Part shown: one piece after another, positions 50,102 through 58,990 of the stretch
Numbering within the stretch: the stretch's first letter is position 1
How the letters are laid out: each line of letters opens with the position of its first letter
Source: Candidatus Bathyarchaeota archaeon
GTDB lineage: Archaea; Thermoproteota; Bathyarchaeia; Bathyarchaeales; Bathycorpusculaceae
DNA: 61,714 nt
Reading direction: 5' to 3'
Assembly: GCA_023488905.1 (NCBI GenBank)
Contig: JAMDCQ010000008.1
Coordinates: 1-61,714 of the forward strand
Position numbers and translations under genes: made by a program
Notes under the pieces: model-generated
Databases searched by the model: none
Told to the model about the DNA's origin: nothing
What the model saw: only the letters and a program-made list of their open reading frames with translations

Positions 50102-51205
50102 TTACTTTGCGCCTCGTTTTGCGTATTTTTGGAGGTTGAATCCTCGGGCTGTGAGCCACTGGGCGGTTTTGCCCGTGATGACCACTGGAGTTTTGGGTAA
50201 GTCAGAGATTTTTTCGGCACCGACCAAGAACATGACGTTTCGCAGCTCTTCGATTAGGCAGCTGAGTTTCTGCTCGGTTTCTTTTGTGCCCTTAACTGCG
50301 GTTTGCAGAATCGGCTGAACGATGCTGGCTAAGCTGGCGTTTAGGGCTAAGGCTTTAGCTATGTCAGTGCCGCTTCTGATGCCACCCGACGCGATTAAGG
50401 GGAGTTTGACAGTTTGGGATGCCTCGATGAGGCTGACTGCGGTGGGTATGCCCCAGTCCCAGAGAGCTTCACCGATAAACTGCTGCGTTTCGCCGCCAAT
50501 TTTTGGTGCACGATAGTATTCGACTGCTGCAAAGCTGGTTCCACCGACGCCGCTTATGTCGATGGCTTTGACGCCTGCCTTCTCAAGCGCCTTAGCATCT
50601 TCCGCCGACATGCCTGCACCTGTCTCCTTAACGATCACAGGCTGCTCGATTGCGGCGGCGATTTCAGCGATTTTTGTCAGAACACCCTTGAAGTTGGTTT
50701 GTCCTTCAGGCTGAACCGCCTCCTGTAGCGCGTTTAAGTGGACTGCCACTGCGTCAGCATCAATCATTTCCACAATACGTTTAACTTCTTTTACGCCATA
50801 GCCATGCACGAGTTGGACGCCGCCGACGTTAGCGATTAAGAATGCATGGGGTGCTTTTTCGCGGGCAACTCGGTAGGTTTTTTCGAGATTTTTGTTTTCT
50901 ATGGCGGCTCTTTGGCTTCCCAAACCCATACCTAACCCGAGTTTCTCCACGGCTTCGGCGATGGAGGCGTTGATTTTCATGGCTTCCTCCGCACCGCCAG
51001 TCATAGCGCCCACTATGATGGGGGCTTTGAATTTTTTCCCAAGAAAAGTTGTTTGGAGGCTGATTTTGGCTTTGTCAGTTTCGGGCAGAGCGCGGTGGAT
51101 GAGTTGGATGTCCTCAAAACCAGAGGTTGCCCTCTTAGCTTGCGCTTTATCATCCAAACAAATACGGATGTGGTCGACTTTGCGTTTGCCCGTTTCCTCT
51201 GCCAT
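50102..51205 (-). CDS. idi2: Type 2 isopentenyl-diphosphate delta-isomerase
   Basis: 367 residues. FMN-dependent TIM barrel: RKVDHIRICLD, PIIVGAMTGGAEEAMKINA, MGLGSQRAAI, VIVKETGAGMSAEDAK, GVGGTSFAAVEYYR, IASGGIRSGTDIAKALALNA. Interconverts IPP and DMAPP. Start ATG 51205 is one base after the IPK stop region (TAAAATGG). The gene order IPK-idi2-prenyl synthase is conserved in archaea. Confidence 0.95.
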   Translation of the reverse strand: MAEETGKRKVDHIRICLDDKAQAKRATSGFEDIQLIHRALPETDKAKISLQTTFLGKKFKAPIIVGAMTGGAEEAMKINASIAEAVEKLGLGMGLGSQRAAIENKNLEKTYRVAREKAPHAFLIANVGGVQLVHGYGVKEVKRIVEMIDADAVAVHLNALQEAVQPEGQTNFKGVLTKIAEIAAAIEQPVIVKETGAGMSAEDAKALEKAGVKAIDISGVGGTSFAAVEYYRAPKIGGETQQFIGEALWDWGIPTAVSLIEASQTVKLPLIASGGIRSGTDIAKALALNASLASIVQPILQTAVKGTKETEQKLSCLIEELRNVMFLVGAEKISDLPKTPVVITGKTAQWLTARGFNLQKYAKRGAK

Positions 51206-51206
51206 T

Positions 51207-52010
51207 TTACGCCTTCTCTATTTCAGTGCCTAACACGCTTTGGTCTGTTAAGGCTCTGTAAATAGATAACCCTTTCGTGGCGCCTGTTATGGTTACATGG
51301 ACGCTTGCTTCGACGGCTGGGATTAACTCGGCGATTTTGCCTGCCATGCCGCCTGTTACGTCGGTGCCCTGTGCTTTGCCCAGTTTAGGCTGGAGGTCTT
51401 TGAGTTCTTTTAGGGTTAGTTTCTTGAAGGGTTTGGCTTCGGGGTTAGTTTTCGGGTCACAGTCGAATAGTCCATCTGTGTCGGTGCCTATGACGATTTT
51501 TTGGGCTTTGTACTTGAGTGCCAAGTAAGCGACGAGTTGGTCGCCTGAGAGAACGGTGAAACCCAGTTTTTCGTCGAACACTACGTCGCCGTAGAGGACG
51601 GGTGTGAAAATCAGTTTTGCCATGTTTTTCATGACGGTTTCGTCGAAGAATTTGACTTTGCAGTTTTCTGTCACGAAACAGTTGGATGGTGCGATGCTTA
51701 CGGCTGGGACCTCATGCCAAATCAACGCGTCCATGACTAAGCCGTTGAGGACTGTCATCATGTGGTGAGTTTCTGCGAAACCAAATTTTTGTGTGGGGTC
51801 TTCTTTGTAGCCGTCTTTTATGCCGTATTTTGCTGCGGTTGGGTGTCCGAAGCTGCCGCCGCCGTGGACGACTATGAGGTTGTCTAGGTCGGCGCGTTTG
51901 ATTTCTTCGGCTAATCGGTTGATTATGTCTGTTCGGGGCTTTGCCTCTTCTGCTTTGTCGGTTATGGCTGAGCCGCCAAGTTTTAGTATGATTGGTCTTG
52001 CATCATTCAT
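51207..52010 (-). CDS. ipk: Isopentenyl phosphate kinase
   Basis: 267 residues of the amino acid kinase fold. ILKLGGSAITDK N-terminus, VVHGGGSFGHPTAAKYG with the IPK catalytic His, ILSGDQ-like VLSGDQLVAYLAL, and DVTGGMAGKIAELI. Phosphorylates isopentenyl phosphate to IPP, the last step specific to the modified mevalonate route whose earlier enzymes lie at 8.4-12.4 kb. First gene of a five-gene operon; AT-rich TATA-like stretch at about 52028-52038. Confidence 0.94.
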   Translation of the reverse strand: MNDARPIILKLGGSAITDKAEEAKPRTDIINRLAEEIKRADLDNLIVVHGGGSFGHPTAAKYGIKDGYKEDPTQKFGFAETHHMMTVLNGLVMDALIWHEVPAVSIAPSNCFVTENCKVKFFDETVMKNMAKLIFTPVLYGDVVFDEKLGFTVLSGDQLVAYLALKYKAQKIVIGTDTDGLFDCDPKTNPEAKPFKKLTLKELKDLQPKLGKAQGTDVTGGMAGKIAELIPAVEASVHVTITGATKGLSIYRALTDQSVLGTEIEKA

Positions 52011-52334
52011 CGCAAATCTTACCTGTCTATGTTTATTTGAGTTCGGGTAATTTAACGTTGCAGTTGTTCTGCTTTGGCGTCCAGTACGGAAACGGATTGG
52101 TCTGTTTTAACTGTGGATGCGTAAGATTATCTATGCACAAATTGAGCAAACTTTGTTCGTGATTGTTTCAGACTAAACCACGAGACATGCTCTTTGTGTC
52201 GTCGATAAATCGCCTCTAAAACAGCCACTGATAAGCAAATCGACTTCAAACCTCACTGTTTCACTCTCCAGTTTACCACTAACGTTAATAGGCAGTTAGG
52301 AGCAATCAATCCTTGAGGCTTAATTACACTGTCC
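52011..52334. other. Intergenic region between IPK operon and YHS mini-protein
   Basis: 324 bases between divergent genes. The minus-strand promoter of the IPK operon is the TATA-like AAATAAACATA at about 52028-52038. No other gene, RNA or repeat recognised. Confidence 0.45.
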
Positions 52335-52475
52335 ATGCGAGACCCCGTCTGCGGCGCAGTTCTCGACGAGAACACCGCGAAATTCAAAATTTCTTACGAA
52401 GGCGAAACCTACCATTTTTGCAGCTTGGTATGCAAGAAACGGTTCAAGCGTCAACCTACTAAATTCGTGAAATAA
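52335..52475 (+). CDS. YHS-domain mini-protein
   Basis: 46 residues, ATG 52335, stop 52473-52475. MRDPVCGAVLDENTAKFKIS then YEGETYHFCSLVCKKRFK: the YHS/TRASH metal-binding pattern, with C-x-G at the start and FCSxxCK near the end. Found as single proteins and as domains on copper ATPases; likely binds a transition metal. It lies next to the convergent aquaporin gene. Confidence 0.8.
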   Translation: MRDPVCGAVLDENTAKFKISYEGETYHFCSLVCKKRFKRQPTKFVK

Positions 52476-52505
52476 AAAAAGAAGGTTGAGTGGTGGGTTT
52501 GGGGC

Positions 52506-53207
52506 TTACTTTAGGGCTTTCCAGACTAGTGCAGCCAAGATGCCGCCGATGATTGGTGCAACCCAGAACAGCCACAACTGCTCCAACGCTACGCCGCCGA
52601 CGAAAACAGCTGGGCCTAGACTTCTTGCAGGGTTTACTGATGTTCCAGTGATGGGTATGCCTACGATGTGGATAAGCACTAAAGACAAGCCGATTGCGAG
52701 CCCCGCGAAGCCTTTGGGCGCGCGCTCAGAAGTTGAGCCATGGACAACCAACACGAATATGAAGGTCAACACGATTTCGGCGATTAAAGCCGCGAATAAT
52801 GCGTAACCTGCTGGGGAAGCTGCATCATAACCGTTTTGTCCTAAGCCTGATGATGCTAAAGAGTACGATGGAAGCCCTGTTGCGATTGAGTACAGTATGC
52901 CTGCGCCGATTACTGCACCTAAACATTGGAATACGACGTAGAGGCCTGCGTCGCGGGCACCGATTTTTCTGGCGACCAGCATGGAAATCGTGATAGCTGG
53001 GTTTATGTGGCATCCGCTTATGCCGCCTATGGTGTACGCCATTGCTATGACGGCAATACCGAAGGCGAATGATATGCCTAAGTAGCCTACGTTGTAGCCT
53101 GCTATGACTGCACTGCCGCATCCCATGAGTACCAGTACCATGGTTCCGATGAGTTCAGCTAGATAACGTTTTATTGGTTTGGGGGGTATGTCTACTTCTT
53201 CACTCAT
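52506..53207 (-). CDS. MIP-family aquaporin/glycerol channel
   Basis: 233 residues with six transmembrane helices and two half-helix motifs: GGISGCHINPAITIS near residue 67 and GTSVNPARSLGPAVF near 187. The acidic N-terminus (MSEEVDIPPKPIKRY) faces the cytoplasm. Length and the HINPA motif fit archaeal AqpM-like channels that pass water and small uncharged solutes; glycerol selectivity cannot be judged. Single gene. Confidence 0.93.
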   Translation of the reverse strand: MSEEVDIPPKPIKRYLAELIGTMVLVLMGCGSAVIAGYNVGYLGISFAFGIAVIAMAYTIGGISGCHINPAITISMLVARKIGARDAGLYVVFQCLGAVIGAGILYSIATGLPSYSLASSGLGQNGYDAASPAGYALFAALIAEIVLTFIFVLVVHGSTSERAPKGFAGLAIGLSLVLIHIVGIPITGTSVNPARSLGPAVFVGGVALEQLWLFWVAPIIGGILAALVWKALK

Positions 53208-53294
53208 TTTTTTCTCCTCTTTATTATGCTTAGTGAAGCACTCAGCGGTTTACCTAAATAATGGTTGTACACAAAAAAAGCGCCAAAACGCCAC

Positions 53295-54578
53295 TTAAGC
53301 AGGCAGCTTTTCGCTAGCCCCAATATCCATCAAAACAAGCCCTGAAACCAGTTTAGGATAGAAATCGGTGCTTTTTTCAGGTAAAACTTGATGCTGCACT
53401 GCAACTTCCGCCACCGTCTTAGCCGAAACAGGATTAACCAAGAAAGCTATGCTTGCCTCTCGACAGTCAACCTTGGCGAGGGCATCCTTTGTCCAGCGCT
53501 CGTAGAGGATGGTTTCGTCTATGTTTAGTTGCCCCGTCTTTAGCACATGCTTGAATACTATGTCGCGGAGGATGACTACGTCGAAAACCTTGGTTTCCTT
53601 AGAGACATTAGCATCTATGAAATCGTAAACGAACTTGTCATGTTTCAAGGTTAACCCACAGGCTTTGACGCCATCATAAACACAGAATGCGTGCTCACAC
53701 AGGTGGTTACGCAAGTAACGTTCGATGGCTTCAACGGTGGGCTGGATTTCGGTGATTTCAAAGAAACAACTCAAGCCAGCCACGACTTCAGGGGTTAACT
53801 TGTAATTTTTCAGCAGTCGATGGGTCGGCAGCACGATTAAGCCTTCCTGCTGAACGGGAACCATGTAGCACATGTAAAAGTTAAACGCGTCGTCCTCGCT
53901 CCAGTCTCCTTTGGCGCGCATTTCATCGCGGTAAGCCACTGCGCTTTCGTAGCGGTGGTGCCCGTCGTTTATGACCAGGGGCTTAGGCGCTAAAATCGCC
54001 TGTAACTGGCGGATTTTTTGTGTTTCCGTAACTTTCCAAATCGTGTGTTTAACGCCCAGTGCATCGGTTATCTGCGTCACTGGCTGGGTTTCGCTGACTT
54101 CAGCCATGAACTTGATGGTTGCCTCTTCGGGGTCTTGGTACATTAGAAAAACGGGTTCCAAATCTTTCTGCACGGTTCGCAGCATGTTTAGGCGGTCGGC
54201 TTTGGGAGCTTTGTAGGTGGCTTCGTGTGGGAACACCATATTTTCGCTATAGGGATAAAGCCTGAGCGCCGCGATGATGCCTATGCGGCTGTATTGCTTG
54301 CCGTTTAAGGTGAATTCTTGGCGCGAGATGAAAAGGGCTGGTTGGGGTTCTTTGGTCATGGCGCCTTCTTTGAGCCACTGCTGTAACCTCTGGTTTGCCA
54401 TAGTATACTTGTCTTCTTCCATGGGCAAAATGAGGCGGCAATAATTGTACGGCGACAACGCATAGTAGGCTTTCTGCATTGTCACATCGATTTTGTCATA
54501 TGGTTGCGTTATGAGTTCTTCAGTTTTGCCTGCTTTCGGCGTGTAAGTTATCGCTTTAAACGGTCTAACGTCAACCAA
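53295..54578 (-). CDS. DUF1015-family protein, downstream of SerA/aminotransferase
   Basis: About 427 residues from the TTG at 54578, giving VDVRPFKAITYTPKAGKTE; the frame extends 12 codons upstream into serA. Family motifs are ITQPYDKI, SPYNYCRLILP, FISRQEF, INDGHHRYESAVAYRDEM and VLPTHRLLKN. DUF1015 has no settled biochemical function, but its members sit repeatedly beside serine-pathway genes. It lies ten bases below serA of the three-gene unit aminotransferase-serA-DUF1015. No signal peptide or membrane helix. Confidence 0.85.
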   Translation of the reverse strand: MVDVRPFKAITYTPKAGKTEELITQPYDKIDVTMQKAYYALSPYNYCRLILPMEEDKYTMANQRLQQWLKEGAMTKEPQPALFISRQEFTLNGKQYSRIGIIAALRLYPYSENMVFPHEATYKAPKADRLNMLRTVQKDLEPVFLMYQDPEEATIKFMAEVSETQPVTQITDALGVKHTIWKVTETQKIRQLQAILAPKPLVINDGHHRYESAVAYRDEMRAKGDWSEDDAFNFYMCYMVPVQQEGLIVLPTHRLLKNYKLTPEVVAGLSCFFEITEIQPTVEAIERYLRNHLCEHAFCVYDGVKACGLTLKHDKFVYDFIDANVSKETKVFDVVILRDIVFKHVLKTGQLNIDETILYERWTKDALAKVDCREASIAFLVNPVSAKTVAEVAVQHQVLPEKSTDFYPKLVSGLVLMDIGASEKLPA

Positions 54579-54588
54579 TATGTTCAGC

Positions 54589-55491
54589 TCAGAGTTTGAG
54601 TTTATCGAGCGCATCTATAACGTTATTGGCTATTTGTATGCTTGCCCTATGTTGAGCCTCAAAAGTTTGAGCCCCCATATGCGGCGTCGCGATAACGTTA
54701 CTTAAGGCAAAGAGTTTGCGGTCTTTGGGCGGTTCCTCTTCAAACACATCTAAAGCCGCGCCTCCAACTTTGCCAGACATTAAAGCTTGGTAGAGCGCTT
54801 CTTGGTCGATGACACCACCACGTGAACAGTCAATGATGCGAACACCTGTTTTCATAAGGTTAAACTCTTTGGCTGAGATGAGGTGGCGAGTTTTAGGCAT
54901 GAGGGGCACATGTAGAGTTATGAAGTCTGCTTGGGGCAGCATATCTGCCAAGGGCACAAAGCGGTCGTAGACACATTCCTCGACAACTATGACTTTCATG
55001 CCCAAAGCCAACGCAAGGCGCTCGACGTCTTTGCCGATGAAGCCACAGCCGATTACACCCAGGGTTTTGCCGCTGAGTTCGGTGCCCATGAGTTTCTCTT
55101 TTTCCCATTTGCCTTCGCGCAGCGAGTTGGTACATTGGACTATGTTTCGGGCAAGGGCAATCATGTGTCCGATGGCGAGTTCAGCAACACTAATGTAGGA
55201 TACGTGGGGCGTGTTGACAAGCGTGATGCCGAGTTGTTTGGCGCGTTCGAAGTCTACGTTGTCTAAGCCTTCGCCTGCTCTGCCGATGACTTTGAGGTTT
55301 TTAGCGTTCTCGAGCAGTTCGCCTTTTACTTTGGTTGCGCTACGCACGATTAGAACCTCGTATTCGCCGATGATTTTGGGGAGGTCAGGTTTGGGAATAT
55401 CCCATCCCCGCTTAACTTCGTAGCCTTCTTCTTCGAGAATTTTTATGCCTTCGTCAGCGATTTTGTCGCTAACAAGGATTTTAATGACCAC
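54589..55491 (-). CDS. serA: D-3-phosphoglycerate dehydrogenase, short form (no ACT domain)
   Basis: 300 residues. GTG start at 55491, overlapping the aminotransferase stop (TAGTG). NAD motif LGVIGCGFIGKDVERLALALG near 145; catalytic Arg in DCSRGG, Glu in DVFEEEP, His in ATPHMGAQT. It lacks the C-terminal regulatory domain of the paralog at 37734. Translationally coupled to a class V aminotransferase, as in serine synthesis or hydroxypyruvate/glyoxylate metabolism. Confidence 0.9.
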   Translation of the reverse strand: MVIKILVSDKIADEGIKILEEEGYEVKRGWDIPKPDLPKIIGEYEVLIVRSATKVKGELLENAKNLKVIGRAGEGLDNVDFERAKQLGITLVNTPHVSYISVAELAIGHMIALARNIVQCTNSLREGKWEKEKLMGTELSGKTLGVIGCGFIGKDVERLALALGMKVIVVEECVYDRFVPLADMLPQADFITLHVPLMPKTRHLISAKEFNLMKTGVRIIDCSRGGVIDQEALYQALMSGKVGGAALDVFEEEPPKDRKLFALSNVIATPHMGAQTFEAQHRASIQIANNVIDALDKLKL

Positions 55492-56561
55492 TATAATCCC
55501 CAGATTTGGTCGATGTTGGCGATTACGTCTTTGATGCCGTCAAGCGTCCATTCGCCCATGTGGCCGATGCGGAAGGTTTTGTCTTTTAGTTTTCCGTAGC
55601 CAGCCGAAATCAGGTAACCTTTTTCGACAAGTTTCTGGCTAAGGGCGTTGACGTCTTTGCCGTTGCTGTTTATGCAGCTGACCGTTATGGATTCGTAGCC
55701 TGCTTCGGGGAACATGCTGAAGTGCTTCTTTGCCCAGGCTTGCGTGTAGTTTGCCATGTCTAGGTGGCGCTGGTAGACTTTGTCGTATGTCTCAGCAAGG
55801 AGAAGGTCCATGCGCTTGTTGAGTGCGTATAGGAGTGAGACGTTTGGTGTGAAGGGTGTTTGGTGTTTCTTTTCGAATTCAAATATGTCTACGAGGTCTG
55901 TGTATGCTCCGCGGTTGGAGACGGTTTTGGCGCGTTCAATAGCGCGGTCGCTGACCAGCCCAACTGCTAAGCCGGGTGGAAGTGCGAAGCATTTTTGTGT
56001 GCTGCCAAAGACGATGTCGCAATTCATTTCTTGAGGTAGGGTTTTGTCGCCTGCCATGGAGGAGACGGCGTCAACTGCGAAGATTATGTCTGGGTATTCT
56101 TTTTTGACCATTTTGCCGATTTCGGCGATGGGGCTGCGGACGCCTGTGCTTGTTTCGTTGTGGCAAACGGTTAGAGTGTCATATTTACCTTGAGCGAGTT
56201 TCTCTGCGACCATTTCGGGTTTGATGGCTTGGCCCATTTCGACTTCTAGTATGTCGGTTTGTTTGCCGCAGGAGGTGAGTGTTTGAGCGCATCGCTGGCT
56301 GAAGGCGCCGTTGACGCATGCGAGTGCGCGTTCTTTGACGATGCTTCTGCCTATGATGTCAAACCAGAGGGTTCCTGACCCAGTTGTAACGGTTGGTTTG
56401 TATTCGGCGGGTAATTGGAAGTATTTGGCGATTTTGTCGGTTATTCCGCCATATAATGTGGAGAACTCTTTTTCTCTATGCCCAATTAAATATTGGGTTT
56501 GTTCTTGGAGTACTTCTTTACTTACTTCTGTTGGACCTGGAATCAAGAGTTTCTTATGCAT
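55491..56561 (-). CDS. Class V aminotransferase (serine-pyruvate/alanine-glyoxylate type)
   Basis: 356 residues. LIPGPTEVSKEVLQEQTQYL and IGHREKEFSTLY N-terminal features; PLP lysine in DIVFGSTQKCFALPPGLA near 195; VDAVSSMAGDK with the PLP-contacting Asp; TGSGTLWFD. In archaea these often act in serine synthesis (phosphohydroxypyruvate or hydroxypyruvate) with the adjoining SerA. First gene of the operon. Confidence 0.9.
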   Translation of the reverse strand: MHKKLLIPGPTEVSKEVLQEQTQYLIGHREKEFSTLYGGITDKIAKYFQLPAEYKPTVTTGSGTLWFDIIGRSIVKERALACVNGAFSQRCAQTLTSCGKQTDILEVEMGQAIKPEMVAEKLAQGKYDTLTVCHNETSTGVRSPIAEIGKMVKKEYPDIIFAVDAVSSMAGDKTLPQEMNCDIVFGSTQKCFALPPGLAVGLVSDRAIERAKTVSNRGAYTDLVDIFEFEKKHQTPFTPNVSLLYALNKRMDLLLAETYDKVYQRHLDMANYTQAWAKKHFSMFPEAGYESITVSCINSNGKDVNALSQKLVEKGYLISAGYGKLKDKTFRIGHMGEWTLDGIKDVIANIDQIWGL

Positions 56562-56678
56562 GACCTAAACCTTCAGTCAAAAAAGGTTAACTTTGCAGAT
56601 ATAAGGCTTGTGCGCATATAAACACCAGTTTTTGCCCAAAACAACCACCCAACAGCCCAAAGCGCAGTTAAAATTTGG

Positions 56679-56729
56679 GTTTGCTGCTCTCAGAGAGGAC
56701 CCTTCCCCTTATTTAAAGAACAGAAAAGG
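56679..56729 (-). repeat. Promoter-like repeat, member H
   Basis: Minus strand: TCTGTTCTTTAAATAAGGGG, then AAGGGTCC, then TCTCTGAGAGCAGCAAACCC. TATA-type box to CTGAGAG spacing as in the other members. It points toward the class V aminotransferase operon, 110 bases away, and could be its promoter. Confidence 0.6.
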
Positions 56730-56911
56730 TCAGGTATTTGGGGCAGGTAACTGTGTGTTGCGCTAATCGCACGGTTTCGCCGCAGCGCTCTATCCCTCTA
56801 TAGGTTTTTGCATACATCTGATATTTGGATCCTAATATGTTGGCGAAAAACGCACCCAGCAATGCGCTTTGCGTGGCGTCTGTTGCGTTTTGCGTGAAAG
56901 TTCCGCTTATA

Positions 56912-56965
56912 GAACCACGCGACCTCTCAGCATCTACCTCCCCTCCCTTATATAAAGGGTCGGAG
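56912..56965 (-). repeat. Promoter-like repeat, member I
   Basis: Minus strand: GACCCTTTATATAAGGGAGG, GGAGGTAGATG, CTGAGAGGTCGCGTGG. The clearest copy of the GGTCGCGTGG subtype, also seen at 15897 and 43931. The rest of the 480-base gap (56562-57043) holds member H and no supported gene. Confidence 0.62.
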
Positions 56966-57043
56966 GCGATATAGTTCCGCGCTACAAGTTCTGCATTGTA
57001 ATAAATGCCAGGTTGGTTAAGTATCTAATTGGATTCCGAGCCA

Positions 57044-58273
57044 TTAGATGATGAAAGGTAACACTATGCCTAACGCGACGAGAACCACACATGCCGCGGT
57101 AACTGCGAGCGTGGTTCGGCGGATTGCTTTTTCGCTCATGCGTTTTCCCGCAAGCTTCTTGAGGGTGATGTCAAAGATTCTGCCGCCGTCTAGCGGGTAG
57201 ATTGGCAAAGCGTTGAATATGGCGAGGTTGAAGTTTACGAACCATACCCAGAACAGGGTGTTTGCAAAGATTTGCCAGTACGGTAGCGGGCTAGAGTAGT
57301 ATGGTGCGAGGGAGTCTGAGAAGGGAACCACAGCCGACGCCAATGTAGGCGGTACCATGTACATGGATAATCGGTCAAGCGAGAACGTTTGGTAATTCGT
57401 CAATCGAGCGTGACTGTTTAGGTCTCCTGCGCTGACGCCCATGACGGTGCGGTTGTCGGATACCGTGAGGTTTAGGGTGGTTGTGTATTGGGTCTGCCAG
57501 GTGTCGCCTCTGGCGACAGTGACCTGAACTGTATCTCCAGCCGTTTTAGTATCCAATAGGGCTCTAAGAGATGTTGAATTAGTAATGGTGGCATTGTCGA
57601 TTGAAACCAAAACATCGTTAGGCAGCAACCCCGCCGCCTCTGCAGGCATCCCCTCCGAAACACTTCCGATGTAGACACCATCAACCATCGGAGTTAAACT
57701 ACCAACAATCAGTAAGAGCCCAAGGAGGCATGCCGCGCCCAAGATGATGTTTCCGCCGACGCCTGCAGCCATAACTTTAAGGGAGTGTCGGGGTCGAGCC
57801 TTCTTGATTTGCTCCTCGTCAACATCAACAAATGCCCCGATAGGAACAATTAGAAAGAAAAGTAACCCGCTTGATTTAACTCGAAGATTAACGTTCCGTG
57901 CTATAATTCCATGTGCGCCTTCATGGATCACTATGGCAACGACAATCGCTATCCAGCCGTAAACTATCGGGAGCATAGGGTTAATTCCGGGTAATAGCAG
58001 AACTGAGCCGGGCCCCAAATCTTTGACGATTTCCCCCACCAAAGGGTTTGAGAGCACCGCGATTAAACTGTTAGTTATAAGATAGAGCGCTATACCCGCG
58101 ACAAAAGGCACCAAACCAAGAAAGACCCAAGAAAAATACCTTGACGTTTTTAATGCGCCCAGCTTTTCGAAGATTGCGGAGAAACGTTTTGTTCTAAGAA
58201 TCAGCAGTGGGAAACTGAACTCTATTCTCTTCTCTTTTTCCTGCGTTTGGTTTTCTGGTTCCTGCGTCGCCAA
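57044..58273 (-). CDS. Site-2 protease (M50) with PDZ domain
   Basis: 409 residues with about six transmembrane helices. Zinc motif HEGAHG near residue 118 and the third ligand in PLDGGRIFD near 370. A PDZ domain (about 185-270, GSVSEGMPAEAAGLLPNDVLV) sits between helices. Intramembrane metalloprotease that cleaves membrane-bound regulators or signal-peptide remnants. Its start is at 58273 (MATQEPENQTQEKEKRIEFS). Single gene. Confidence 0.9.
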   Translation of the reverse strand: MATQEPENQTQEKEKRIEFSFPLLILRTKRFSAIFEKLGALKTSRYFSWVFLGLVPFVAGIALYLITNSLIAVLSNPLVGEIVKDLGPGSVLLLPGINPMLPIVYGWIAIVVAIVIHEGAHGIIARNVNLRVKSSGLLFFLIVPIGAFVDVDEEQIKKARPRHSLKVMAAGVGGNIILGAACLLGLLLIVGSLTPMVDGVYIGSVSEGMPAEAAGLLPNDVLVSIDNATITNSTSLRALLDTKTAGDTVQVTVARGDTWQTQYTTTLNLTVSDNRTVMGVSAGDLNSHARLTNYQTFSLDRLSMYMVPPTLASAVVPFSDSLAPYYSSPLPYWQIFANTLFWVWFVNFNLAIFNALPIYPLDGGRIFDITLKKLAGKRMSEKAIRRTTLAVTAACVVLVALGIVLPFII

Positions 58274-58449
58274 ATCTCAATCGCTCAGCCTAAATCATGT
58301 TTGGAAAAACTTAAACATAGCGCAAATTGTCGGGAAATCTGTTCGAGGTTGGCGATATATCGATTTTCGTAAGCTAGATTCTTAAACAAAACAAAAGAAT
58401 ATGGTGTTGAGAAGGAAGGAGAAGGCTTACGTATCAGATTAGAACAGCG

Positions 58450-58782
58450 GTGCTGCCAAGTGCACTACTTGTGCTCATGGGCACAATTGACTGCATAACG
58501 ACCGTTATAGGGGTGCTTTACTTTGGAGCCATAGAAGTAAATCCTCTACTTGCGGGCATAATGCATAACATACCCCTGTTTATGGTCATCAAGCTCTCAG
58601 CAACCCTATGCATCGGTGGCACCTACATTTTAGCCAACAAACTCCTACATCAAGCCCCCGACAAAACCACTAAAGCCTTCAAGTACTCCAACATAATCAT
58701 GAAAGCCGCCTATGTGGGCGTAATTCTTTTCCTCTCATTGGTTGTCATAAACAACTTTGCCGTCCTCATGGGCATAGCTTAA
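58450..58782 (+). CDS. DUF5658-family small membrane protein
   Basis: 110 residues from the GTG at 58450; the frame is open to 58411 without a standard start. Three hydrophobic helices, with the DUF5658 signature GTIDCITTVIGV, IEVNPLLAGIM and a short polar loop. Function unknown in this family. Confidence 0.75.
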   Translation: MLPSALLVLMGTIDCITTVIGVLYFGAIEVNPLLAGIMHNIPLFMVIKLSATLCIGGTYILANKLLHQAPDKTTKAFKYSNIIMKAAYVGVILFLSLVVINNFAVLMGIA

Positions 58783-58990
58783 ATCTCCAAGCCACGTTTC
58801 GGGTTTTATCACTTCTTTCGAGCTGAAACTACCCAAAAATACACTAAACAAGCGAAAACCACAGAGCGGTGAAACACAAATCAAATATTTAGGTGACAAC
58901 AAATTAGCCTACACAAGCGTCAAGAGTTAAAAGTAAGAAACGCTTAACTGTGAAAACATCCGTAATGTATGGTTGAGAGGACACACAGAA

